Assembly (NCBI GenBank): GCA_021234155.1
Contig: JAJEKV010000072.1
Coordinates: 1,747,968 to 1,811,967, forward strand
Source of the DNA: Isoetes taiwanensis
Lineage: Eukaryota > Streptophyta > Lycopodiopsida > Isoetales > Isoetaceae
DNA: 64,000 bases
Direction: 5' to 3'
In this document: in pieces, positions 44,501 to 57,860 of the stretch
Layout: every line of letters starts with the position of its first letter
How positions within the stretch are numbered: the stretch's first letter is position 1
The notes under the pieces: generated by a model
What the model saw: only the letters and a program-made list of their open reading frames with translations
The model's database searches: none
What the model was told of the DNA's origin: nothing
Position numbers and translations under genes: made by a program

Positions 44501-47500
44501 AAAGGCGCTCATCACGATCAAAAGGGACTTCATACGATTTAGGAGTCTAGATATGGCGTGCTTGGGAATCAAGGAATTCGAGGAATGGGATAACATCACT
44601 TTCGTGAAGAAGAGCCGGAACTGCCGGACACATTTGCACCTATCTTCCACCGAACCGGAGTGGATGAACATTCACCGAACGCGAGAAGTTTTATTCATGC
44701 TCGGGCCAGTTTTGCCGAGTGGATTTTCAATCCACGAAACAAACTTCATCTTCTCTGTGAAAAATCGCGATTATTGGTTGGGCCGGAAAAGGAAGGATTC
44801 AACCCTAAGCGAAATAGCCAAACCGGCCATATTCCTAAATAAGAATGTCGCGATTGCATCTATATATTTGTTCGCAATTTCCGCTTTCTCGCGTAGTTGA
44901 GTTGACATCCCGGGAAATTTGCTCTTGATCTGCTTGAAGAATGCGCAAAGGATGCAAATCAAGGATTCGCGGAACGCCATCATTTTGATCCTACCTTCCC
45001 TGATCTCTCACAGTCCGCAGTCTTATTGCAGCCACGGTCTTAACCCATCTCTTGGGCGAGGCGCTTCAAAGCAATCTTCTAAATTCCATTGGCCATTTCA
45101 TCTGCGCGGCATTGAGCCGAGACGGACCGCGATTGTTCACGTCCAGTGGGATTTGCTCAAACCCATTCCCGAAGTGACCTATATTGTCACATTTGGAATA
45201 GCGATGTGCGGTGAATTGGGCGGCCTCCCGGGCTGGCAGCATCTGGCCGAGGAAAATGTTCCATGGAGGTGGCGAGGTGCATCTGCGAGGTAACAGGTGG
45301 GGGTCCGAGGATACACAAAGCAGCGGAAAGTATACGGCTTTGTGAGGGAAGGTCAAACGGGCACAAGAAGCAGAGGACATAAATGGGACTATGGCCCCAA
45401 AAGGATAAAATAGCCATGGAGATGCGACAAACCGAGGAGACACGGGTATAAAACTATAAGAAATTACGAGAGGAAAAGAGCAGTAACTGACGAAAACTGG
45501 TGGGACCTCTCACAGAGATCTGCGGGCTTTTGAAAGAAGAAGAAGGAAAAATACGGCCGCAGCCGGACCTTCTGCCTAAGCAATGAGGAGTTTTGCTAGC
45601 GGAAGGATCAGTTGCTAATTTCAACAAAGATAGCCATACATGGGATATATGTTGAGCAAGGGAGTTAGAACGGCGGCAGATACTCCCAGAGGAAACACAA
45701 CGAAGGGTTTCACACTAACATATGAACCGGGCTCGGGGAAGGATCCTCGGACCCAAGATTTAAGCAAGCGCTGATAGAAAGGAGCCGGGGCAGAGAATTT
45801 GAAACAACTCAAGCGATGTATTCAATTAGGAAGACTATAATCTGAGGCAATAAACCGTCTGCATAGCCACAGAAGCCCAGAAGGCTTCGAGAATATACGT
45901 CATACGAGGGGAAAGGAACTACTAACATAAGAACAAGCAGTGAGGCCTCAAGGAAGTAAGGGAAAAATCAGGTACGAGTCAGGGCCACTCTTTGAAAATT
46001 ATCTAGGTTTTGAAGCCACTAATTTCCGCACACCATGTCAGGCTGACTCCCCAACCAACCAACTCCCCAAACACCTCACCCCATAGCCAAATGCCTTCCA
46101 CGGGGATGAGCATGTGAGGATAAATATCTCATTTTCACAGGGCTTTCGACTGTTTTGTAAAGATGATGGAAATTGAGCATCGCTTTGCTTGTGTTGAACA
46201 TTTTTGTTGCGAGGCTTTTGGAGGAATATCTAGAGGAGAGCAAAATCAAAGAATCTCGATGGATGATAAGGATATTTACTGTCCACGGTAAGTAATCAAA
46301 TCCCGCCGGGATTTAGATATTACGGACCATAGGATACTTGTTTCCAGAGGTAAGAGAGTGGCGGCGCTCCAATACTCTCTAAGTCAGACCCACGGTAGAA
46401 GATGAGATAGGAATGGCAGGAAGATAGGAACCTGGCTGACATACCCAGGATTTGAGACCCGGCTTTAGTGACTATCAATAGGAAATCTAGAAACTTGAGA
46501 GAAGATCTATCAAAAAAGATCCAACTACAATGGAGCTGCTTCAGTAGAATTAGGACCAAATCCCTTGTTAAAAGGAAAGTGCGTAATGGCTTTGCTTACT
46601 TGTTCGCTTGAAATGAGAATGAGCTCTTTGAAGATGTCCCGGGGGAATCAAGGGCCCCATAAAGAGAAGGAGATTCATTGCTTTGGCGAAGGAAACTTCT
46701 ACAAAGCGGATATCCCATATGATTTAAAGGAACACATCACTTACTCCCAATTTGAAGCTTCAATTTAGGGATGGATACACAAAGGAGGCTGGATAGAAAC
46801 ATACTCACTGGCGGCGCGAGGAGTGAGGTCTAGCTATGTTCTACGGACACCACAATGTGATCTCATCTGACTGGCGGCCTTCGGCGGGATGGCCCCACGG
46901 CCTCTATTGATATGCGCTGGTCAATTAGCAGGGTAGCCAAAAATGTTTATGCTCCCCACGGGGAACCCGATTAGAGCTGAAATGCAGGAAGGAAATCGAA
47001 CAACGGATGGCTACTCAAGTAATACAATTTGGATCTTGGGTGAGTGACCTAAACAATACCACCCCGGTAGGACCTCAAATTAGGGAAATAAAATCAATAT
47101 ATCTAGAGTAGAGAGCAGAATGGGATGTCTTTGGAAGTACGAAACTGTACATTTAGCCGGCCCAATGCAAATACACTTCAGTCCAGCCAAAAGAGAGAGG
47201 GCTTGAGGAGAACCTATGCACTTTAGATAGGTTTTGCATGGTACAAACTAAAATGTTCCCGATGCACGGATAAGCTGCGCGTAGTCCGCAGAGGATGAAG
47301 GAAATATTGCAGCCGGACCATTTCCCTCAAATTTTTTGGATTTTCCAGACACTCATAGAACCGCCAAACCTACAGTGATTCCAGCTAGAAGCTTGGCGGG
47401 ATTTATATTAGTGTATGAAAAAGTTACATAGATTACATACAAAAAGAACCATAGTAGGGCAGAGGCCACCATGGAAAGGATGGCTAGGATGGCCGCAGAA

Positions 47501-49589
47501 ATCCTTTAAAGGGAAGAAACCAGTCAAAATAAGAACACGCCCATAATGGATTCGAGGATAAAGCCGGGAAATCAAATACAGTCCTGGAGTTGTGGTCACG
47601 ACGTGGTTTCAAGAATCCGCATGCGATTTGATTTCGAAAAATCCAGTTTTTATGAAAAGTGATGATAGCAAAGAGGCCTCCTGCAGTATGAATAAACATC
47701 AAATCATCCAGTTCATTTGGACGCAACACCATGAAGTCCGGAATTGCTGACGGGAATCCGGCGTCTTCATGGATCTTGAAGTTTAGCTAGGAAGTATGGC
47801 TTTATCTCGGATTGAACCTGGAATCCTCATCCTCAGTGAGGCGATTAAGAAAGTAATCACGGCTAGCAACTCTATCTTAAAGCTGAGAGAAACGTCGATG
47901 ATGCCAGTACTGATAAGGGGGCTGATAGCGGGGGATCACCTCCGAAACATACTTTCGCTGGCGATGCCTCTCCTGCCCAAAGGTTACATCAACCAAAATC
48001 ACATCATTAAAAGCGAGAGAAAAATTGGAAGAGCATAAAAGTTCAGGGAATCCCGTATCTATCATAATTTGAGCCTGTTTTTGCTCATGTGAGCCATAAA
48101 AAGAGCTGACTAGATGGACCTGAAAAGAGGCTTTGAGAGCTTGTTTAAGTCACAGGGGCCAACCTGTGATAGCTACCCCATTTTCTATGTTTCCCAAATA
48201 GCCCAACATGGCGAGGCACGAGATGGTTTGCAGGGGGATCTTTGGTTAAAGGTGGTAGGCGAGGCCTCATGAGAGGGAGTTTTAACGAAGAATCCGCTGC
48301 CAAAAGGGAGCACAAAAGCCAAGGAATGGGATGAAGACATGTGAGCTTCACGTTCCATTGATCCATGACCTAAAGCGGGGCATAAGTCACATAACTTGAT
48401 TGTAGGTGGGCCCTGCGAAACCATTTGTTTTAAAAGGCTTTTTGTTGACAACCCAACCATCACAGAAGAACCCAATTTTAATGCTTTTGAAACTTCGATA
48501 CACCTTATAATGAGGTATTAGGCTAAGAATCTGTTGGCGATCCCATGCTCCTCGAACTTTAAGTTGAGATTTACATTAAAAGCAAAAATACTTAGATCTT
48601 GGAGACTTTCATACATGCACGCCCATCCACACGCGACAGGATTTTGGGCATGATTGTATATCCTTTGGTTTTAAGCCCAGGTTTCTAGTGAGGGCCACAT
48701 AAGATATTTTATTTGTGCGGTGTCGGCCCGGAATTCGAGATATAATAATGCAGTGCCCATCATCATTAATTCTCATAGCCCCAATGGTGTGGGGAGACAC
48801 GCATGACACCATTCTTTATCAAGAGGATGTTTTGAGCGACACGCTTCCTCGCTAGCGGCTAAATCGATGCGAGAAAAAGCCAAAAAGTATCATTAGTTGG
48901 GCGAGATTAAGGAGCTCTGGAAACCGCAGGATGCGTTCAGCCGAGAGAAGATTCTTCTCAAAATTTTTACCCCGAAATTACACCCGGGGGAGTGAGGCAT
49001 TTGAATGGAGGTGTAGGAGGAGGGCTACACGAGGGGAAGTTTCCCTCCAGCCAATGGCCCCATAAGTTTCATAGGTGAGGGAGCATTAGACATCAAAGAC
49101 CTCCAGACCAACTGCTGACCAAAGCAGGCTTGGACAAAGCAGAGATCCGCTGGCCAAGCGCACTGCTTCTTGGGCAAGAATCAAGGTATCCCATGATACC
49201 ATTACGGCACCTTGCAGGTATAAATCCCTCATGCGTGCCTCGATTTCCTATAGGAGGCTTTTGTGGCGTAAATGATGGCGAGAGGAGAAGAAAATGTGGG
49301 TGCTTACTTGATCCCTGCTTGTTGATAATCTCAGGCTACTTGCAATTGGCCAAGGTTGGGGGTGCATTTTGTATTTTTCTTCATCCTATTAACAGTAGGT
49401 TACATAAACACAGCTCAGTTATATTAATAGCAGGAGGAGGCCAAGCAATTTTGAGTATGTTTTGTGGCACATACAACCTTTATACCATGAATCATCTCTT
49501 CTTGAATTTGTAGGACAATAGTACTTTTATCCTTGTTCAATTTAACCCCGGAGAGCTCAGCTTTAAAACAAGTTTATACGTAGGGGTGG
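44501..49589. other. Decayed repeat-rich sequence, probably LINE-derived in part
   Basis: GC-richer than the preceding sequence and without long frames. On the minus strand at about 48,380 a knuckle-like KLCDLCPALGHGSM occurs, and at about 45,180 YSKCDNIGHFGNG; both recall LINE ORF1 zinc knuckles but lack the final cysteine. I cannot set element borders. Confidence 0.35.
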
Positions 49590-50565
49590 AAATTTGTATC
49601 CATCATTTTGAAGGAAGGCAAAAGTATCATCACGCATCTTTGCATTAGTGAGAATACTTTAAATTCTTAGGCAAGCAGAAGGCTTTGGATTTCTTTGGCG
49701 ACTAGAAGGGATGTGGCGCATACCATTTACGCAGCTATTAGGAAAAGTGGGGGGCAAAGGACGAAATACTGTCACGACCCCCTCTCTTGCACTCAAAAAT
49801 TTGGATGGGGTACCATTTACGGGGCCAATGAAACGGCCGGCCAACATTTAAGCTATGAATTACTAGCGTCACTTTTTGAGAGAAAATCCATCACGGGCCA
49901 TTGCTCTGTATAAAATTTCCGATTGAATGGTGTAAAACATGCTCGTTTAAAATCCAATTTAACAGCATTTGACCTACGTTTGGAAGTAAGGTTCCAATCA
50001 CGGACCCTCGTGAGCACCAATAAAATTATCCAAAAATGCTTCTTCGAGGGGAGGCAGTTAGGCTGATTTGGTGATATACCCGCAAGGTCTTTAGAACCTA
50101 TTTGCAAAATTTTTGCCAAATTTTATAAGTAGCATTGAAGGCGGGGGTAGTCTCAATCGAGAGAGAGGCGAGGGGGCATCTACCTTGGGAATTAAAGCAT
50201 TAATCCGGCGGTAAGCGGGGATGAAGTTTTGGGGCCGGACCGGGGCACCACTGGATAAAGGTAGTGGCAGTAAACACCCCAGAATGTCCCGAAAGGCGGC
50301 AGAGGTCGGGAGGGATGCCATCTGGGCGAGAGCTCTTGCCGCCATTCCTTTGAACCTTCTCTATATCACCGCCGATGGGGCACATAAGGAGTTGTGTGTC
50401 ATCAAAGCTTAATCGAAATTTGGTCAAGTTTATAAAGAAGAAACTCTGGAAACTATTTAGAGTCCACTCCTCCTCGACAAACAATTTGCATATTTTCATG
50501 AGAAATTCGTAGGAATTTTCTTGCCACGAGATGATTGGTCCTCTTAAAATAGACCGCAATTCCAT
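49590..50565 (-). pseudogene. LINE reverse transcriptase remnant, minus strand
   Basis: Reading right to left in broken frames: CPIGGDIEKV and RPDGIPPDL (the PGPDGIP block, about 50,380-50,300), INALIPKVDAP (about 50,200), a KILANRF-like piece, SPNQPNCLPS, and the palm motif RRSNAVKLDFKRA with its first catalytic Asp (about 49,985-49,945). Then come GPVNGTPSKF (about 49,820) and a final MRDDTFAFLQNDGY (about 49,645-49,610) where YADD is expected. The order is that of plant L1-type ORF2. Every frame is broken, but the DD is kept. Endonuclease and ORF1 should lie to the right, to about 53 kb, and were not clearly seen. Confidence 0.75.
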
Positions 50566-53500
50566 TATTCATAATCCTACTTCCAGCTTTGTTGTTTTGA
50601 AGAATAATTTGGAGTACGCACCTATCCACTGCAATTAATGGTGATACATTTACTTTTAATTATCCGGACCAGAGCCTCAGGAACTCTTCAATATTCTTAA
50701 CCTTCCATTCAAGAGACTTCCTACTCTGTAATAGGCATTGTGTGGATCTCCAAAGATTCTTTGTGGAGCACCAGCTAAATACACTTGAAATAAATCTCCC
50801 TTTTTTCTTTTAATTTGTCATTCAGTTTTTTACCCCGGACTTTAAGCCAATCTTTGGTTGTCTCATTCTCATGACAAACCCTTTCATGGATCACTTTCGA
50901 GTGCGGTGGTTCTGATACTTTTATAGAAATCACGAAAGTCTGGCGGAACCTATTATTATTAAGCGGACTAGTAAACCGGCTTAAGGAGAATTAGCCCCTC
51001 CCACAGAGTTTCCATACTCCAAATGGCGAGGAAAATAGTGCGAAATTAAATTCTTGTGATCACAGCACATTGATCATCACGAGGGCTAAGAGCAATCACA
51101 ATTGTAGAATGCAGCCGAAGGCGAAAACCATCATTCCACTGCCCTTTTGTTGCTCCATGAATACACACATTTACAGGAATGGTGCTTGATAAACAAAATA
51201 AGAAGGATATCGGCTATCCCATTGAACCCTTTCATTCCTTGTATATTCAACTTTTTCCCAAGTTTAAGTCCCCTTTGGGGGTATTGTTGGGGAATCTCCA
51301 CTTTCGAATCCAGTCGGCCTTTGCAGAATTCAACCAATGCCATCTCCTCCATTGTTTTCCCTCTCACACGGATGGGTAGAAACGCCACATTAATGACCCC
51401 AACTACTTCCTCATTAATTTTTTAGGAAAACCACGCCATCACGCCCACTTTGGGGCTTTGGTAAAGAACAACGGATGGGAGAGAATTAAATTATGCAAAT
51501 CCACTCCCCTTTGTCCATACGCGAGGGGGACCAAATGGGAAGCGCCGTGGTATTTTCCATCTCAGGTTGGGAAGGCTTCAAAGCTTGGCACATTCTGAGC
51601 TGGGATGATGTGAGCCCTCATCTCCTTCATAGCTGCCAATTTTTAAAACCTACGCTTCAAAAGGGACCTTTATTCCCCTAAGATTCAGTCACTATCCTCA
51701 TGGTTTTAGTTAATAATAGGCCCATCTTGGATTTGGGAGTAGACCTTTCTGCTGGTTTTCTTAGTTGTTTGTGGTGTGAAGAAAGTCTCCGACCTCTTGA
51801 CCATACTCAGGATATCTTTGCTAAGAACACATAAGCCAGAACTTGCCACTGTGGAGGTTGTCCGGTTCCAGAGTTCCTAAGAAAGCAAGAGGAGGGCAAA
51901 AACATATCCACCTCTCCTCCCAAGGCTCCCAATTTAGGGGAGGGGGCAATTTGCTCCTCACTGCTCCGAGAAAATTTAAGTCACTACTAATGAACCAGTA
52001 GGGAGAATATCCACAATTCGGTTGCTTCGGGAGAATCCACGGATCACCAATCTGCAGTTCGGATTCCCTTCAGCAAGTCAACACCTTCTTTGGCACACTT
52101 TCGGTGCCTCCACTGAATCTTTGATCACCATCCTTTATGGGAGGCTGAGTGGTCCTCATTTTGAACATTTCATAAAAGATTCTTATTGAGGGGGTGAAAT
52201 TTTGAAGGAGGTTAAGCCTACATTCAAGAATTTGGCTCAGTGTGAACTCACGAAATCATTTATTGGAGGAACCATAGGTTCTTCAATGAAGTAGGACAAC
52301 AACTATGTTCATGGTAGGGGTTACCACCTGAAAGCATTAGGGTCGAGGATCTCTTTCCCCTTAGCATTATAAAAAGGACCCAGCCAGCGTATTAGCATCA
52401 ACTGAACCTAACTTTTCCCCTCCACTCAGTCTTAAGTATCTTTTTGATTTTCTTCTTACAAAAGCCCCGTATACCTCAATTTTTTTTTGCTTTTCTTTTT
52501 GCACTCCCATTGATATTTTTTTAACTTTTTGGAATGATGCGTGCTTGGTTTTCCACTCACGGGGTAGTCAGTTTCTCTCCTCTTTTTTTGGCATTTGTTT
52601 GGATTCTTTTTCTTTTGAGGTCCCATGCATGCCCACCACCATGAGAGGCCGGATGCCACGGATGCCACTGGGGTTTGTGGAAGACCATTTCAAGCCCGGT
52701 TTCAAAGTCACGGAATTTAGTAGTGATATAGCCAAGATATACAGAGGTGTTCAAAAGATGATTTGGGCCCCAAACTGCGGGGCCCTGCTCGAGGGGAAGA
52801 CCCTCTGGCCTGTATAGTTTCGGTGTCTTTGAAAAGAGGCGGTAGGGTTGCTCATTTCGATTACATTGGATTTATTTCTTGAGGGAATATGCTTGGATGG
52901 AAAAGCTCACTCTCTCAGTTTTACGGGGCGAAGCGAGGTGCCATTTACGGAAGAAAACTTTGGGTGGTACAGCCTTAGTAATGGTCCTTTTTACTTGATG
53001 AAAGTAGTTTGTTGCGAGGATTTTCACATTCCACTATAAAAAAGGAAATTGGTCGATAAATATTCACGACCGAGATATCTTTTATCCTTCTCAAGCTATT
53101 TTTAGGGAATTTATGCTTAGCACTCCTCGTGGCGCTGTGACGATAGAGACCCAAAACTTGAAGAAGATATTTTAGTTTAATCTCAGCGGTAGGGTTTTGA
53201 GCTTACTTACAAAATTTAGGACGTCTTGTTGTTCGCCGGCTCGCTGACGCTTCCTGGACTTCATTGCATAATCCAAGATAAGAGCGATCACTCCACATTT
53301 ACTGTGCAAGGAGGTCCCTCCCAGGCTTCAGTGTTCACCATATGCGTGACCAAGTAAGGAAATGGCAAAGAAAGTGACCGCAGTTAATGATTCATAGCCA
53401 TCCTCTCGAGCTCGTCAGCGCCTCGGCAAAATTTTATTGATTGCTCCTTTCCTTTTTAAAAGCTTTCAACTTCGCATGTGATCGAGAAAATGCCTTTTCA

Positions 53501-54600
53501 ATCTCAAAACGAGTCTATCCCGGGTACCCATAGCACAGGGCGCATACTTACCCCTTGTCTTTATCCCCCACTTCTTGTCCGGCCCATCTTATCCACGCAC
53601 CCCACATTTCCCAAAAAGCATCCATCTGCCAACTTCCACAGACCAGGAGGTGAGGCTTTCATTCCCTTCGAGGCCAGGCCCCACACCCCCCATTTTGCAC
53701 TTGTCAATCACTTACCACCTTGCAAATCCAAGCACACAAACTAAGCGAAAACTCAGTAGAAGACCACTTTACTACAATCACTCCCTTCCCTGCCCAGAGC
53801 AAAAGTTAGAACACACTTGCGGCTGCGGCGTTTCTATCTCCTACAAATTCCCCAACAGGTCTCTATAACTTTGAACTACAAGATCTTCTTCTTCCTATTG
53901 GGCTAAAAGGAGTGATGGCGGTACAAATCCTGGGGAAGATTTGGTGGAAAGTAGGACTCCTCCCACAATCTTTGCATCATCCCTACTAACATCCACATGA
54001 GAACTTCCTCCCACTTCTTCAAGGCCGGTGTCTGCTTGTATTTTAGGGTTCGAGGGTTAAACCACCTCCAGCCATCTCCGGTAGCTCCGTGGCTCAGCCC
54101 TTTCAAAACCCCCCTTCAAATTCCAAGCTGCTTCCTCTAAAATTAACTCCGGTTTACCTCCCGAGTTGAGAAGTTTTTTTATACTTGCGGCATCTTGTGA
54201 AGTGTAATCCTATGAGAAGGGAATTTACAGCAATAAACTTAAGCACATGCAAAAGCCCAGATCCAGGAGTGGGGAAGGCTAGGCAGAGAAAGTGTATTGA
54301 AGAGAAGCACCAACCTCCTAAAAGGAAATGAGAAATCCCAGGGCAAAACTTTGAGATCATACTCCTTTATGTGCTAACACACTGCATGAGAAAAATCCAG
54401 TGGAAAATAGTATCAAAACCATTGAAAAAGCAAAGGTATGGCCTTAAGACCAAAATACATCAATACAATAAAAATGGATCTAGAAGCGGTTCCAAATATT
54501 TTTGAGTGGCTAAAAACAAGAATAATTAATAGTACTTCAGCCACCGATTACGGAAAAAGAAAATGGTGAGAAAATAAGAAAGGCGAGAGAATAAATTAAA
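50566..54600. other. Decayed sequence between two opposed LINEs
   Basis: It should hold the 5' parts (ORF1, endonuclease) of the minus-strand LINE on the left and the plus-strand LINE on the right, which diverge from here. Only vague endonuclease-like pieces are seen on the plus strand at 52,620-53,040. No intact gene. Confidence 0.35.
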
Positions 54601-55560
54601 ACTGAGTTTTTGGAACATCTGAAAATATGTTCAAAAGGACACTTTCGACACGGTGCTTTCGAAGAGAATATGAAGCGAGTTCTTCAGCTAATTCGAGAGA
54701 ACCACTCTTTATGGAGGAAGATTTGGATGGCTACCACGATGAAAAGAGGAGTCTTTTGCAAGTATTGAAAGACTTATGGAAGGGAAAAGCCGAGGCAGAT
54801 GAAAGCACTCCCCACAATTCTTTTTGAAGCACTAAGGTGATCATGAAGAAGGACTTCATGGGAGTTCATTAAAGGAGCTTAGGATGCTGACCTCTCTTTT
54901 ACCATAAATTTCAATTCGATCTTATACACCTTAATCCCAAAAGTTAAGAAACAGCCAAAATAAATGGCCGGAGACCAATATCTTTGACAAATACTACCTA
55001 CAAAATCATTACCAAAGTGTTAGCTGCGGGGATTCTCATGCACCTCCCTGGTGGGTGTGGTACCCGGTCAGGGTTTTCTATCACGGTAGATTTATTCACC
55101 AGGCATCATTACATTCTTTGCCCGGTGGAAACAGTCCTTTGGAATAGGCTTGTCAGGGAGCAAGAATTGCCATGCTGCTCAAATTAGACTTTAGAAGAGC
55201 CTATGATACTATATTTTGGCCGCTGTAAAAGCAATGTCCATATAGGAATCCATCACACTCTTATAAGGGCAAAATCTGTGGCTCTTGCTTGATCTTGCCT
55301 CACCAGTACAGTTTATAAATGGTTCCCTAGCAATTTTTCCACTATCCAGAAAAGAGAATTGAGACAAGGATACCCTTTGGCTCCATACATTGACACCTGC
55401 ATTGTAGCGAGAAATATACTAAGGTAGTCAAGATGCAAATGCAAGGGTTGATTCAAAAGGAATTCAAATGCGAGAGTCGGACAAACTGACTTACTATAAT
55501 GCAATATCGCGATGACACTTTTATTCTCCTAAAGGCCAATCAAGAATAAGCTTCACGAAA
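54601..55560 (+). pseudogene. LINE reverse transcriptase remnant, plus strand
   Basis: In order: a DGFTMEFFKALREDHEEDF-like block in shifted frames (about 54,800-54,860), RRPISLTNTTYKIITKVLA (54,970-55,025), then MLLKLDFRRAYDTIFW (55,172-55,219), the palm motif A with both acidic positions. MQYRDDTFILLKANQE (about 55,499-55,546) is the catalytic block with Arg for the usual Ala. These are hallmark motifs of plant L1-type LINEs. Frameshifts and stops lie between them. Confidence 0.78.
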
Positions 55561-55879
55561 TGCTCTCTGGATAGTATACAATTTTTTGCCTATGTCTCCG
55601 AGAGTCCACTATCTGAACAAATCACGGTATTTTGTGGGAGTGCCCACGCCGGATAATATAGACAACTAAGGGATCAAAGGTCAATCCACGCCAATCAAGC
55701 CATCACTCTTTGGCAGGTCTCCCTCCCTAGCTATCAATCACATAAAAAAAAGAGGTCACGGGAGCCACTAGTAAAATCGATGGGAAAAGAGCCTATCTCT
55801 CTCACTATCGCTGCTTTGGCGAGTTACGATTGCAATGTAGTACGCGTGGCACCATATCTACTTCTCCTCTTGCCCTCAT

Positions 55880-56950
55880 TGCAAACAAAAGAAACCTACA
55901 ATGACGCCGAAAAATGTCTAAGAAAGTACATTTGGAAGGGTATGCACTTTGTTAGATAGGGGAAGAAATCACATAGTAAAAGGAAGGAGGGGCCGGGCCT
56001 CAAAATTCTCCAAAAGCAGTGGCCTTAGGGGCCAAGTATGTATAGAGCTTAATAAATGCATTTGGAATTCCCGGCCATGGAGTTTATCAGATATTGGCTG
56101 CGGTCATAGCCAGAGACCCTTTGGGGATGAAAAATATACTCACACCACATCCACGATTCTATTCTTATCAAATTTGAGTGTAGCACTTACTTCCCCCACT
56201 CATGAGAAAATTTTGAAGCTTGGAACTTAGTAAGCTGAAGGTTGAGCCACAGGAGATCCAGCTTTGACGATTACTATTTTACCCTTTTTGGTACTATTTT
56301 TGCTAGAAGGGAATGAAGTTTGGGCTCTCAAACACCCCCAAATATGGAAGAAATGGAAAAGAAGGCTGGGATAATTCAACCCGGCATCGTAGGATGGGGA
56401 TAAGTGGCATAGCGGGAATATATAAAGCGAGGCAATTAATGGCAGAAAATAGACAAAATGATCGCTGACACCATTATGAATGTTGCTAGCGATCCAAAGT
56501 GGATACACGGCCCCAAAAGGTATCCCGAGGCCCGGCATAATGAACTTCCGTCGATATAAAGTAGCTTTGGGGTACAAGTCGCGGCCCAAACAAATCGCTT
56601 CATTGAGGCTACCAAATGGCATGTACCAAGGCAAGCACCTCGCGAACATATTGAGAAATAGTGGAAATCCTATTCTCAACCTAAAATGCAAGTGTTTGCT
56701 CGGGAGAACTGTGCAATACTTTTGCCTCAAAGCTGTAATATGTTTGAAAGATCGCGAGATACAACGGGGACAACCCCAAATGTAAGCTCTGGCGACGGTC
56801 ACGAAACCATAAATCATATGTTTGGCCGCCCAAAATCAGGGGAATTTTGGGTGGCCGTACTTATCACGAGATCAAAGGCCACCCGTCTGAGCAGCCCAGG
56901 CCAGGAAGGTGGTGTGTATATGGACCTCCTCGAGGATCGATAGATTTTAA
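55880..56950 (+). pseudogene. LINE C-terminal connection and zinc-finger region
   Basis: This continues the plus-strand LINE. YIWKGMHFV leads to GGLG-like and LQKQW pieces (about 55,925-56,060), the usual FLW...KEEGGLG...L region. A WQKIDKMIADTIMNVASDPK stretch (about 56,440-56,500) follows. HETINHMFGRPKSGEFWVAV (about 56,800-56,860) corresponds to the zf-RVT block ending in HMFxxCPxxxxFW, with the second cysteine pair lost. The 196-codon open frame on the opposite strand (56,227-56,817) is its shadow. Confidence 0.65.
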
Positions 56951-57529
56951 ACACTGCTCCAGGCCGGTGCACTATGGATCATATGGAAACAAGGAATAGG
57001 GTCAATTATTTCAAATCAAAGAGGTGGATGTTGCATGGATGAAAGTAGCTTTCAAATTGAATTTCCAAGATTATAGCTCCTGAAACGATAAAAAGCAAAG
57101 AGATAAATATATTAGTACTTGAGTTTGCCGATAGGGAAATTTGTTGGTTTGCACAATATGCTTTTGTTTTGTGATGATATATGCCATCCCTAGCCAGTCA
57201 TTTTGTGATATTAATTTCTTGATTGCGCTTGACAAGAGTTGAAGCGTAAGCCAAACTACGGCACATCCAAATTTGCGGTACTCACGGAGATTTTTAATAA
57301 CCGGCAACTCGGTACCACATCACCAACTATTGATGAGATGCAGCCAGCGAAACCCTTCCATGCTAGCGGCTACCAAGCTCATATCGCCCAATGATTTCTT
57401 TTTACTACGCTATGAGGAAATTTTTGCTTCTTTGATGGTCAATTCTCCCGATTGAAGACATGTTCTATACTTGTAGAAGCCTTGCAAGATGCTCCACTGA
57501 GGAGAAGGCACGATCCGCACTGCAAAACC

Positions 57530-57860
57530 TGACCCCTCTTTGGTTTTGCTTTTCCCGAGATGGGGCCGGCATTGGTTGTGAGTGGATCCACGATTGGCCG
57601 GATTTGGTGATCATTGGCGAGGAGGCGGTCCGGACGCCCGATTTTGCCGTTCCAAAATCTCCACTCACAGGAAATGGTACAAATTCTTTGGCTGCGTACG
57701 GTCTCTCTATGTACAAAGGTTCGATCAAAATTTTGATGAGTATACGCATAAGTGCTAAAGGCACAATTTTGAGAGAGCACATATGGTTTCCCGCATATGC
57801 TGATGCCAACTACTTGATGAGTAATATAAAATACTTCGCTTTTCAAAAAACAGGACATAA
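57530..57860 (+). pseudogene. LINE RNase H-like domain remnant
   Basis: DGAGIGCEWIHDWPDLVIIG, EEAVRTPDFAVPKSPL, NGTNSLAAYGL and KGSIKILMSI follow the pattern of the RNase H-like domain at the C-terminus of many plant LINEs (DGAGxG, the AEAxAL helix, SKxLxD). The expected Glu of the AES block and the later Asp are changed. The frame is open for 134 codons, unusual in this block. Confidence 0.55.

Noticed and set aside
56227-56817. 196-codon ORF on the minus strand
   Set aside because: It is antisense to the plus-strand LINE connection and zinc-finger region and has no family similarity.
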